Shown here piece after piece: positions 13,004 to 23,828 of a stretch of DNA of 64,000 bases. The position numbers were made by a program, and so were the translations under genes. Origin of the DNA: Brachionus plicatilis (Eukaryota; Rotifera; Eurotatoria; Ploima; Brachionidae); assembly GCA_010279815.1 (NCBI GenBank), contig QEOQ01000041.1:251048-315047 (forward strand). The letters run 5' to 3'. Numbering within the stretch: the stretch's first letter is position 1; every line of letters begins with the position of its first letter. Under the pieces are notes generated by a model. The model was not told the origin of the DNA. It did no database searches and worked only from the letters and a program-made list of their open reading frames with translations.

Positions 13004-16000
13004 TTTTGTACTTGTTTTGTTCCAATCTAAATGAGAATTTTTGTTGGATATAAATAGGATTTAGCAGGTATTTGCTCTACCAGAAAGACGCTGGTCAAAT
13101 ATTTACTCAATATGGATTACAAACTGAAATGGATATTAAAAACATTGGAGGTGTCTAATAGAAAAAGTCTGTTCCAAATCGAGTATAATTTTACGAAGTT
13201 TTATTTTTTACTCTTCTCACAAAGCAAGTGAAGTTGGCCACAATATATAAGATATTTTTGGGGGCGAAAATTAAGCCTAATTAGCAAAAGGAAAACATAT
13301 CTATTGTGATCAATGTAGATTTTAAATGTTAAATTTTCACTTAGTATCTTTAATTGTAGTACAGAAACCTAGGTACGACACGAATCTAAATCAGGTTTAT
13401 TAAACATAATAAAACAATAAGAACGGAAACGATCAATTTAATGAGCAAACTTTCATTAAAACAAGTAATTTTCCGTTCTACTATTGATAGAAAAAAAAAC
13501 AAAATATTTAGCTGTAATTATCTGTGCATTCGGAGATTTATTTAAAATAAATAAAGTTATTTTGAATATTGTCAAGTAAACAGATGGACAAAATTCTCAA
13601 ATATTGGGACATGACAAATTAAAAAGCTCTTGTTTGCACCTTAAAATTCGGAAACCATCTAGAAATATAGCTAGATGAATGGATACATTTGTTTATCTAG
13701 ACTTATTAGCTAAATTTGATTTAGACTCAGAGTACTTTTGCATCTTAATCCTCTACAAAGCTTAATAGTTTTTCCTAATTAAAATAGAATTGTACGTGCA
13801 CAGCTAAGGTGGATAATGATTTTTTAGCTGACATAATTTAAATAAGAAATCTTATTTAAAATAAAGTAGTTTTTAAATTTGTAAAATAAGGTTAATAAAC
13901 TTAGAGATTAATCTTCGACTTTAGGAATCCGAAAAATCGACAGATTAAAACAAAAATGACTTTTTTGTTAAATAAATTTTACTGTTAAAAATTAAATTTA
14001 CTTTAGTCGTATCAAAACCATTTTATTTTCCTCATATGATCAAAAAAAATCATGTCAAGAATCAAAAGACCTAAGCTGACATAATAACGTTTTATTCTGA
14101 ATACTTAAATGATAAAAAATTGATATTTATTAAAAAAATCTAGAATTCACTAAACTATTTAAATAATTTATTAAACATAAATAACATAATTAGTTAACTA
14201 AAAATTGGAATTTTTTTTTGTATTTTATAAATTTTGTATACAATTATCAAAATCTGATATAATTTGTTATTAAAAATTTTTATAAAAAAAATTCCATTAA
14301 ATATTTGGATGTTAATATTTTTGTATTTGACTTTGATAAAAATTTCTTTAAAATAAAATACTATGAATTCATTTTGGTTTGGTGAAATTTGATATATGAA
14401 CAAAATGAAAAAAATTCTTACAACTTTTTTGCTAAAGCTCAAAAATAAATTCTGTAAATCCGTGATGCAACATTCATATTTGCATTATTATGAAAATTCT
14501 GATAAAACTCTGCAAATTTTGTATTGTTAAAATTTTGATAAATTTAACTAAAGTGCACTTTGCAAAGAGTATGCACATTATTAGCAGACTTAAAATTTGA
14601 TGTATTTGAATTTATAGAACTAGTTAAAAACCTTTAAAAAAAAATTACAGGCTTTTTTAGCGTTAAATTCTGTTCTGTTTTGTACAAAATTCCACAAAAC
14701 CCTAAATTTTAATCCTATTAAAAAAGTCAAGCTTTTAAAAAGTATTTTCTTTCCTGATTCGAATCGATATAAAAATTGTAAGTGTTTTCTAATAAAAAAT
14801 CATTGCTGCTCTTCTAAAGAATTAAAAAAATTATAAATTTTTGGACTGCACCTAGTCTTTTCAGATCAGATTGTTCAGCAAGAGTGATTGGGTTTTAGGT
14901 TGACTAATTTTTTTTCTAAAATAATAATTAAAATGTGTTGCAAGTTGTTAAGATTTATATAATAAAAAACTTGTCGAAATTTACCAAACAGATAAGCCAA
15001 TGTAATCAAATAGATAAGCTATTGTAAAACCAATATGTCTTATTTAATTTAAGGGTTATAAATGTTAGAAAAATCAAGAATTTGAAGCAAAATATCAATT
15101 CTTAATGAATAAAAAAGTGGACTTATAAACCGAAGATTTTGACTGAATAACTGAAAGATTACAAATGTTGATTTTGTCTAATAAATGAAAATGAAAATTT
15201 TCAATCTTATAAAAATTCAAAATATCATGCACAAGTTTTTTTGAATGGACAATTAGATTATTAGTCAAGTAATTGTCAAAACGCTGAGGCATGTCCGAGA
15301 AACGAATATTTTTCTAATATAAAATAATTTAAAGTTTAAACCTTGAGGTGATTATTTGATTCTTGTCGTAAATTTAGATTTGTATTAGAGAAAATTGAAT
15401 AACGTGATTTATTCAGAGAAAATCTTAATTTTTAAATAAAAGTTTGCTCACGTATTCAAATCAGCTAAAATTTAATTTTTGTCAATTAAATAAAAGCATT
15501 TTAATTAATTATTTTCTAAACGTGACCAAAAGTTATTAATGACATATTGAATCTTTGTTAAATTTTTGTCTAGTCAGTTTTAGAATAATTTTTCTAGCAA
15601 AAAAGTTCAAAGGTCCTAAAAGCTTCCGATTATAAATATTTGAAAATAATTTTACCCTTATTTTTTCTTTTAATATTTGATGATTTTAAAGATGATTTTT
15701 TGGACATTTTTTGAACTTTTTTAATCGATCATTAGTATTTATTTGATATTTTACCTTAATCATACTAATATTGTTTTTTTTTAGACAAATATTTATTCAA
15801 CGATGTTTAGGTGTAATTAAATCAAACATCAGATTTGATTAATAGACTTAATTTCATTATCTTTAGCTTATTAATGTAGTCACATAATTTCTGAATGAAT
15901 GAACTGGGCCGTAATTTTTCTCATCAGTCAGTCACAAAACCGACTAAGAGATGTTTTTAAACAATAAATTTTACAAATATTTTAATGGCATTTCTCTTTT

Positions 16001-16369
16001 TATTTTTATTTTCAAGTGTTTGTTTGACTCGAAAAAAAAATTGAAATTCTTCGCTCAGGTCAATATTTTCCCAAGCATAGTCCAGAGAAATGAAATTCGG
16101 TCTGGTTTAACAGCTATTTAAAAAATTCTAAAAATCAAAATTAAAAAAAAAGAAATTTTATTTGAATAATTCTTTAAACATTTATTTAATCTTAATCTTG
16201 TTTCTCGTTTAAAAGACAGAAAATTTTACAATTTTATTTAGACAAGCAAAAAGAGAAACACTTTTATCAAAATATTTTTTTTTAAATATCCATTTTGAAA
16301 TTGAATTAAAAATTCTAATGACAAAATAATATATTAAAATATTTGTTTGCCTCTAATGCCAGTTGTCAA
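13004..16369. other. Intergenic, gene-poor
   Basis: A/T-rich spacer upstream of the CAP-domain gene. A TATTTATA element lies just upstream of that gene at about 13050 (minus strand). One MITE is present (14376-14702). A minus-strand stretch at about 16103-15960 reads open after a CAG acceptor-like site (RPNFISLDYAWENIDLSEEF) and could be a stray exon or relic, but nothing around it supports a gene. Confidence 0.4.
14376..14702. mobile_element. Decayed copy of the MULE-like MITE family
   Basis: It begins GGTTTGGTGAAATTT and ends AAATTCCACAAAACC, the same terminal pattern as the elements at 60813-61175 and 86-441. The interior shares TGCAACATTCA, CTCTGCAAATTTTG and TTAGCAGACTT motifs with them. 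The candidate 9-bp target duplication is poor (about 6 of 9), so this copy appears old. Confidence 0.6.
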
Positions 16370-16700
16370 AAACATGCAAGGAAATCAACCATCTACAGCA
16401 AGGAAACAAAACTTAAACTGCACAGCACTGTAGTAAAAACAGCATTTATGTACGGTAGCGAGTGTAGGAGAATGTCTGAGTCACACTCCACACTCAAAGC
16501 CTGATGAGGATTCATGTGATATACTAATCTGAGATAGTAGAATAATGAACTATTCACATAAACAAATTCAGAGCCATTGAGTCAATGCATTAAGAATAAA
16601 AGACAACGATGCCTTGGACATGTAGTTAGAATGAAAGAAACACGAATACCAAAAAGAGCCGTTCAATGAATACTTCAATGGCGATAATGGTAAAGTAATA
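16370..16700 (+). pseudogene. Degenerate LINE reverse-transcriptase C-terminal relic
   Basis: Conceptual translation gives recognisable LINE ORF2 pieces broken by stops. These are KLKLHSTVVKTAFMYGSEC (the region after the polymerase core), then NSEPLSQCIKNKRQRCLGHVVRM and RIPKRAVQ. The latter is the C-terminal pattern that follows the palm domain in many non-LTR elements. Several in-frame stops show it is dead. It has no 5' part and was probably truncated at insertion. Confidence 0.6.
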
Positions 16701-16719
16701 ACATGGAGGTCAAAAACAG

Positions 16720-16770
16720 TGGCGTAGCCAGGAATGGAGCAAGTAGAGCGACCGCCCCGCTATTTTTGTT
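16720..16770 (+). mobile_element. Possible hAT-type transposon terminus
   Basis: The G/C-rich motif CAGTGGCGTAGCCAGG stands out in A/T-rich surroundings and resembles the ends of widespread hAT-like DNA transposons. I could not find the matching inverted terminus downstream, so this is probably a solo or truncated end. Confidence 0.35.
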
Positions 16771-17055
16771 AGATTTTTAAGGAAAACTAAGATTTGCAAA
16801 ACGATCTTTTTCTGTCTTAAGGAAGATAAAAATTTAGATATTTGAGAAACTCAATGAGCCAGGAGTGACTAAATGACATCTTAATTTTAAGCATAGAATC
16901 AGAGGAAACCGATCTGTTAAATGTTGATAAAATTTAGAAGTTTTTGTGAAAAGTAAAAATAGAAGATCAATGATTTTTAAAATATTTATATCCGTTTAAA
17001 ATTAATTGGTAAAAAGGGATTGAATATTTTTGTTAAAATAATAATTTTTTATAAT

Positions 17056-17328
17056 TTAAGAGGAAAGATCGACTAGGGTTGAAATCAAAATTAATAACCC
17101 AATGCTCCACAAGGAGTGAATAAGAAGAAAAAGAAAAAAAATCCCAGTAGTTGCCAAACCATTTCTTCCTTCTACCATCAATGTTGCTAGCGATTGGCTT
17201 TTAAACATATCATAAGTTTTGAATTTTTGAATATCTCCACCTAGCTTTTTTCTCTGATCAAACATTGTGAGAACCAAATATTTCAGACGTTCTTTATTGC
17301 TTGATTGACAATTATTAGTATATTTCAT
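17056..17328 (-). CDS. Hypothetical 90-residue protein with a C-terminal membrane segment
   Basis: I do not recognise this open frame. The first half is polar and basic (MKYTNNCQSSNKERLKYL, then FDQRKKLGGDIQKFK). The C-terminal 35 residues are strongly hydrophobic, with two short segments (about 62-72 and 75-85) that could form a single membrane helix or hairpin, ending LVDLSS. There is no signal peptide, no obvious promoter and no neighbour to suggest a role. Composition looks somewhat protein-like rather than random, but its length is within chance range for A/T-rich DNA. It could also be one exon of a larger gene or a transposon relic. Confidence 0.3.
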   Translation of the reverse strand: MKYTNNCQSSNKERLKYLVLTMFDQRKKLGGDIQKFKTYDMFKSQSLATLMVEGRNGLATTGIFFLFLLIHSLWSIGLLILISTLVDLSS

Positions 17329-18791
17329 TGATTTAAAATATACAGTTATGAAAAGTTTAAAAATTTAAAAATGAAGCAAAATTAAAAAATTTTTATTGTC
17401 CAGTGGAATGTTTTCCTTGAAAAATTTAATTAAAAATTTTTATTAATAAAATAATTATTTTTCAAAATGTAGAGCCCAAAATGTTTCATTTTCTTTATTT
17501 TTTTTAAAGGGAATATATGATCTGCCAAAATTCAAACTTCAACTTGAAGTTTGAATTTTATGTATGAAAATATGAAAAAGTGATTAAATATGAATATATA
17601 GATTAAATATGAAAAATGATTTTTCATATTTTTGCAAAATGGTTCAAGATTTTAACACGATACAACATTTTATAAATTATTTTTAAAATATTTATAAATA
17701 AACAAAAATAAATATTGAAAAAAAAAAATTTTTCTTGTACCAATCATTTGATTTGCACATTCTTAATTCATAAGTTTTTGAAATTCTAAAAAATATTTAA
17801 AAAAATTACAAATACAAAAAAATTAATTTCAAACCTTCAAATGTCAAGCCATTTACATCTTTTTTAACTAGTTTTGTAAAAAAAAATGAGTTAATAAATA
17901 TAAAATTATGAGTAAAGATGTGCTAACTTTATGTTTTGAAATAACAATTAATTAAGCTTTTTCTCAATTATTTTCCTTTTGGATATTTTTAGTTTATAAA
18001 ACTGAAATGATTTAAGATTTGTGAAATTTCTTATTAATTTTTAATGGTTTCTTAAAATGATTTTTTGTTAAAAAATGAAAAATTTTCCATTTTCAAATTT
18101 TTTTTTGAATGTAAAAATACTTAATTTGATATTAATTTAAAAAAGGGTAAATAATTTAATTTAATTTTTTCTTTATCAATTTATTAATGAAAGAGGGCAA
18201 TTAGCTTTTAAAATAGATGATAATGGAAATCTTTCATTTTTTAGATAAATTTTTTTCTCTAATGCGCTTTAGCCCCCTAAGCCCTCCAAGATAAAATGTC
18301 TCTTTCTTAAAGTATTTTTAACTATTGATTGAAATACTTTTTATTTTTCCACCGTGAAAAATCATTCCAAATAATATTGTTTGTAGCAAACTAGACCTAT
18401 TAGTTCTCATTCCTTTTAATTAATAATTGAATAAAAATTCAAAATGAGAAAAAAATCTGCTTTACCGTCACGGTAACAAACGTGAAGCTTAGCAACCTAT
18501 TAAATAATTTTTCATAGATTTTAAGTATGTTTGATTGATTTTATAATGAAAATAATTTCTATTGCCGTTGCAGTGATGGCTTTGAGAAAAAATTTAAATA
18601 TTTAAATAAATCTGCTATTCTCAAATTCAAAATTGGTGTTTTTTTTAGGGAAACTTGAAAAATTTATAATAATTAGTCTTAGCCGTTGCTTTAAAACGTT
18701 AACACACCTGTCTCGGATTTTTCAGATTAAATTTTTAAAATTATATATATTTCAGTCCGCAAAATCCTGATAATAAACTAACAGTATTTTT
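17329..18791. other. Intergenic, downstream of the calmodulin-like gene
   Basis: A/T-rich spacer in which I see no gene. A plus-strand stretch at about 18200-18240 reads as an EF-hand-like DDNGNLSF. It is isolated, on the opposite strand to the calmodulin-like gene, and probably accidental. I searched by eye on the minus strand for a fourth EF-hand exon and did not find a convincing one. Confidence 0.4.
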
Positions 18792-19504
18792 TTATTTCAT
18801 ACCAGTTTTTATCATATCTTCTAGCTGTTTTTGTGTCATTTGTTTTCCAATTTTTTCTAACACAATACGAATCTCATTTATCGTTAAAAATCCATCGCCA
18901 TTCAAGTCAAATCTGTTGAAACAATGTCTCAATTGTTTTTCGTTAAATTTTTTAAAGAACTCTTTACTCTAACATAAAATTAATACTGAGCTTAAAAAAA
19001 TTTATCTGTCAAACCATTATCTCCAGATATTCTTCCCATTCAATTGTTCCTTTTGGGTTTAATAATTTAATAAAATATTGATTAAAAGAAAAAATGATAA
19101 ATCCTTACCTGATGAATCTTTATCCATCTCTGAAAAAATTTTGTCGAAATCTTCTTTTTCACATTTTATTCCTTTAGTTAAAATTAATCGGTTAAACTAA
19201 AATAATCCAAAGCTAAATAAATGAACTACCTAATTTTGTTAGAACATTCATTATTTCTTGAGTATTAACTTTTAGAAAAAATTTTAATTTATGAAAAAAG
19301 CGAGTACCTTCTTTATTTAAAAATCCCGAGTTTTCAGTATCAAATATATCGAATATTTCCTGTAATTCTAAAATTAAATATTGATTATTTTAGATAGAAT
19401 TGATGGTAAATTTACCGATCAATTGAGCTTTGGTAAAATTTGCAGCCTTAATAAAAATCAATTTAAATTTTTTTATATTAAAAAATAATTACCATTTTGT
19501 TCAT
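18792..19504 (-). CDS. Calmodulin-like EF-hand protein with three EF-hands, 7 exons, 138 residues
   Basis: Probable calcium-sensor protein. Exons: 19504-19493 (12 nt, MNKM), 19446-19416, 19367-19308, 19268-19230, 19171-19109, 19049-19015, 18968-18792. All introns are GT-AG, about 30-60 bp, and phases close to a TAA stop. EF1 loop (24-35, DTENSGFLNKEV) lacks the Glu at position 12 and is probably weak. EF2 loop (64-75, DKDSSGTIEWEE) and EF3 loop (101-112, DLNGDGFLTINE) are canonical. The protein stops (KTGMK) just where calmodulin would enter its fourth loop. A GTATGA donor-like site overlaps that end (ACTG|GTATGA), so a further exon is possible. The closest relatives would be calmodulin or troponin C. 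The order and spacing of hands make the gene call secure; the exact N-terminus is less so. Confidence 0.82.
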
Positions 19505-19910
19505 TTCCTTTTGAAAAAATGTGACTCAAAAATTCAAAACTTTCCAAATGCAAAAACTATCGATTTAATCGTCTCATTTTTAGCATGAAATTTTTTTGCC
19601 TAATTAAATATTTGTTCGATAAAAACCTAATTTTTAAATTCAAACAGAGTTTATTTCCCATAAAATTTTTTATTAAATAAATAATAAAGATTTGTCGATG
19701 TCTGAAATTCTTGAATTTCTTTATTTTAGTTTAAATTCAAATACAATTGGTTTAATTTTTTGTGTTTGAATTAAAAAATGTATCCAATGTTGAAATAACA
19801 TTGAAAAGTGCGTTGTTTCAAATATATTTTTCAGTTTCAAATAAAAAATAATTTTAAGTTGATATTGCAAACATTTTCATATTTGAAATAAAACTCTTTG
19901 GTGAAATAGA

Positions 19911-21734
19911 ATCCCAGTCAAATTGCTTTTCGAAAATCTACCGAAAAAATTTCGAAAATTTTTCGAATTTTTTTCGAAAAAAAAAATGAAAAAAAAACAC
20001 TACATAAATTCTAGGAAAAAACTTCGAAAAACAATTTCAGAATACTTTTATTTTTTGACACACAAAAAGTTTTCGAAAAAATTACGAAATAATTTCGAAA
20101 TTTTTCGTATAGCTTCCTAATCAAAATAAAAAAAATTCCAAAACAATTGTAAAATTGTCAATAAATTGAATGTCTTATGAATAATTTTTGAAATAATGAT
20201 TACTTTTGTATCTGATAGTATTAAAAAAAGTAAAATTTTGACTTAATTTATGCTGAATTAATTTAGATTTTTTTAAAATTAAAAAAAAATAATTTTAAAT
20301 AATAAAGAAATTACCTGGATATTTTTTTTGAGTTTAACTTGCTAATTTTTCTTAGGATGATCAACTCTAGCTCTCTAATACATTTTTATTTTATTAATTG
20401 AGAATAGAATGTATTATATCAAAGTGATTTTCCCACGAATTAAAAAAAGGAGTATGTTTTACTCCTTTAATTTCAAATCACGCATGTGTGAGGCGGTTAA
20501 TTTGAAAAAATGAAATATGGGAACGTTTTTCCTCTTAATTATAAATTATGAAAAAAATTTTTATCAATTAAGCAAGTTCTAGCAATGTGAATTTAGCAAT
20601 CACTAATTTCCAAATTATTTTCTTTATGGCCTGTTTAATTCTTAGAATTAATCAAAAAATTAAATTTTATAGATTTAATTTAAATTTAAAAATTAAATTT
20701 TTTTTTGATAAGATTAACTAAAATTGTGTTATTATCAATTCATTCATATTTATCTATAATTAATCAATAATTTATAAGACAAACTTATAAACAAGCTATA
20801 TTATTTTGAAAATGAAAAGTTTGCACTAAAAATATCCAATCAGAGACTTTTAATTTAGATAAATTTGAAATACCCGCAATATTTAAATATTGTATATGCA
20901 TAACTAAAACGCCTTTAGTAAATCAATTTTTTTTCAATAACCTAGTATTAATGCATATCAGGCATTTAATAATCAATAAAAATTCTTTCTCAATTGAAAG
21001 TTTTTCCTAAATTAAAAATTTATGAACATAATTCTTTCCAAACTTTTAAATTCTTTTAAAATTAAAATTGTTTTCTACAGAAGGAATTAATCTTTTTAAA
21101 AGATAATAAGGCTAAACATTTCCTGCGAAATTATTTTTGTTTAAATTCTACCGATTTGATTCCAAGGAAATCGCAACGATTGCTCATTTTGAGGCCAGTT
21201 CAACAAGAATCAAATGATTCATAAAATGTAATAGGAGGCAAATAAAAAGCCCAGTGTCAAAAATGGTCTAGAACAATCCAGCTCTCAGGGCTGCAAACTG
21301 TAAGAATTTTGAAAATTTGTCACTCATTTTTTATTGTTATTTTTTAAGATTTTCTGCTTAACAAAGGACATAGGATTCAATGAATCAATGTACAAACTAC
21401 TACGTGGCATTCGTCGACAATGTTAGAGTTTTACATAAATAAATAACTTTATATTTTATATGAATATTACAAAATTGCGTTTAAACAAAATTTTCAATTT
21501 TTAATTTTAATTTCAATAATTTTTTTAATATTAATCAGTTAAAAATTATTATTTTGAATAAAAAAAAAGTATATTATGAAATTTTTCAGTTCCTTTACGA
21601 AAAATGTTTGCGAAAAATATTCGAAAGATATTTGCGAAAGATTTTCGAAATTTTTGGCCATCTTTGACGTTTATTTTTCGAAAATTGATTTCGAAAATTT
21701 TTCTTTTTTTTTTTGTTTTTAATTTGACAGGGAT
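19911..21734. mobile_element. Possible non-autonomous DNA transposon, 1.8 kb
   Basis: A 14-bp terminus ATCCCAGTCAAATT (19911-19924) is matched in inverted orientation by AATTTGACAGGGAT (21721-21734), 13 of 14 bases. Both subterminal regions are packed with TTTTCGAAAA-like motifs (19926-20106 and 21596-21702), absent from the centre. No target duplication is clear and no transposase is encoded. The pairing could be fortuitous, but the matching subterminal motifs argue for one element. Confidence 0.4.
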
Positions 21735-21882
21735 GAGTTTAATTTTTATTTGAAAATCTGAAAAAAAATATTTAAAATTCTTTATTTAAATTTTAAATTA
21801 ATTATTTATTTACCTCTACCAACCTTCAGAATAAAAATATATAAAATAGAAAAATTAAAAATAAAGTTAAATTAGATAAAAT

Positions 21883-22135
21883 CAGAGTTGTTTTAAAGTC
21901 CCAAAAAAAAGTCCAAAATCAATTTCTTTTTTAAATTTGCTAGGTCAGGCTTCATATCAAAGAATTTATTTACTCTTGGGTTGTCTAATGCAAATTGATT
22001 TGTCATATTTCAGAATTTTCTTGCTATTTTAGCATAAATGTCTTCACAATATTCAAAATTTTAAAGTCTTTTTTCAAATTAAAAAAAGTCCGGACATGGA
22101 CTTGACTTGAGACTTGTGACTTTTAAACAACAATG
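21883..22135. mobile_element. hAT-like MITE, 253 bp
   Basis: Ends CAGAGTTGTTTTAAAGTC and GACTTTTAAACAACAATG are inverted copies with a few mismatches. They are flanked by gataaaat (21875-21882) and gataaaaa (22136-22143), 7 of 8 identical. An 8-bp duplication fits hAT transposition. The ends also carry several AAGTC/GACTT motifs. Partial relatives lie at about 465-551 and 36233-36403. Confidence 0.65.
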
Positions 22136-22639
22136 GATAAAAAAATATAAAAATTAATTAAAAAGAAAAAAAAAAAGACAAAAAATTCATTTAGTTTTTA
22201 CTTTATATTCAATCGTTGAAAAACTTGTTCTAGTCGGATAGTTGAACCATAGTTGATCTATTATGCAAACAATTCTTGTTCTCGGGTTTTTTGAACTATA
22301 AGTTCACCTATTTTTTTTGTTCACGTAAAGGCGAAACGGCGAAGATTAGTTTTAAATTTTTTTTTCTTAGAGATCATGTAACATGAATTTTCAATAGAAA
22401 TTTTCATTTTTCATTTGAAAAGCCATTTTTCAACTTTTTTTAGGTAAACTTATCGAATCAAATTTTTGAGTTGAGTGAGAGATATGTCTGGGCAAGATTG
22501 GTTCATGCCGAGTGTGAGTATCCAATTGTAGAAAAAAAAAATCTACAAATTAGTGTTTTTATTTTTTGTCTTTAGCACTCAATTTTTGGTCAAATTCAAT
22601 AAATAAACAATTTTAGATAAATAATATAATTAATTTCTA

Positions 22640-23041
22640 AATTTTTGCAACATAGTGTATACATTATGCATAATTTTCGATACAATATTAAATCTGTTTG
22701 TTCAGCTGAAACAAGGAAATTCATCTTTTCTATTTTTAAACGAATTTGTATTTTTTATTCTCCTAGTATGTTCATCCAATGCGTGGAAAGTGAAAAAGTT
22801 GTATTGGACTCAACAATTTTGAAGAAGCTGTCTCTCAATTGAGAGTTGACCTCGTGTTGTATTACCTGCCGGATTGCTTAATTGATTTGAAGCAAGAAAT
22901 TGATTCCTGTGAATCAATTCAACTCTATAAATCAAGTCAGAGCAGAATATCGGGAACCCCACTGTTTGTGAAATCTGTTGAAATCTTTTACAAAAATCCG
23001 ATATCGGACATTAAAATATTAATTAAAATTTCTTACAATTA
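22640..23041 (+). pseudogene. Unrecognised coding-like stretch, frame-disrupted
   Basis: Two overlapping open segments in different frames (22645-22842 and about 22810-23041) read as protein-like text, such as EAVSQLRVDLVLYYLPDCL and SRISGTPLFVKSVEIFYKNP. They are separated by a frame change. I do not recognise the family. The stretch lies about 600 bp upstream of a Ulp1-type protease fragment on the same strand and may be part of the same decayed transposon gene. Confidence 0.25.
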
Positions 23042-23639
23042 AAATATTTTTTCTTTAAATCTAGGACTTATTCTGTTAAATGAATCATCTGAAACAAATT
23101 TTGTATCACTTGAATTTTATTTCTGGAAATATCTTCTATTTATTTTGTTGTTTTGCATTAAAATTTAAAATAAAAATAGAAGATTAAATTAAATAAAGTT
23201 GAATATCAATATAGATCAGCTATTAATAATTCTCTCAATAAGACAGAAGAAATGAAAAGATTTAATTTGTTCTATTCGTTCACTTAGAAGATTCTAAAAA
23301 AAATTTGAAACTAGAGTTATTGATTTAGTAGCATTTTCCCCATTTAACATTTTCCCCACTTAACATTTTTCCTTCTGTACATTTTCCCCGTTTAGTCAAA
23401 AAAATAATTCTATTTAAATGACCACCGAATATCCGGATTAATAACTTCTTGCTAATCTTAGTCGTTAATCTTAATCGTAGTCCTTAAAAATTATATTTAG
23501 AAATTTTTTACAAACCTAATATTTGTCTTCTTTTTTATTATTAAGAACTATTAATAGTTTTTATTTTTTATTCAATTTTTCAAAACTTGACCAAAACAGC
23601 TTCGCTGAGGTCACTTAAATAAAATAATTAAATCCAAAA

Positions 23640-23828
23640 AATCAAGTAGGTCCAAATGATTGTGGTCTGTTTTGTGTTGCATATGCTCAAATGTTGGCGT
23701 ATGGAAGAGATCCATTTAAATACAAATTCAATCAAGCTCGAATGCGACAAACGTTCAATTTTTTTATTAAATTTAATTCTTTACAAGACATTGGATGTAC
23801 CGAAATATTGAAAAAAAAAAAAATTTGA
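23640..23828 (+). pseudogene. Ulp1/C48-type cysteine peptidase fragment (probably transposon-borne)
   Basis: The frame reads QVGPNDCGLFCVAYAQMLAYG, then a DPFKYKF-NQARMR block, then a stop after a lysine run. The Q-x(4)-DCG-F/V motif carries the catalytic Cys of C48 (Ulp1/SENP-like) peptidases. The following G-x-DP-x(6)-Q-x-MR block is typical of the many transposon-encoded members in aquatic invertebrates. The His-Asp part of the active site would lie upstream and is not visible. The piece is short and has no clear start, so it is a relic or one exon of a degraded gene. Confidence 0.5.

Larger units (their letters stand above)
19505..22640. other. Intergenic with DNA-transposon remnants
   Basis: No gene is seen. 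It contains a possible 1.8-kb element bounded by ATCCCAGTCAAATT and its inverse (19911-21734), rich in TTCGAAAA motifs near both ends, and a 253-bp hAT-like MITE (21883-22135). The remainder is A/T-rich spacer. Confidence 0.45.

Noticed and set aside
14194..14442. 82-codon Ile/Lys/Phe-rich open frame (minus)
   Set aside because: Composition is that of random A/T DNA, and it overlaps a MITE end.
18200..18240. EF-hand-like DDNGNLSF on the plus strand near the calmodulin-like gene
   Set aside because: It is on the opposite strand from the gene, isolated, with no splice context.
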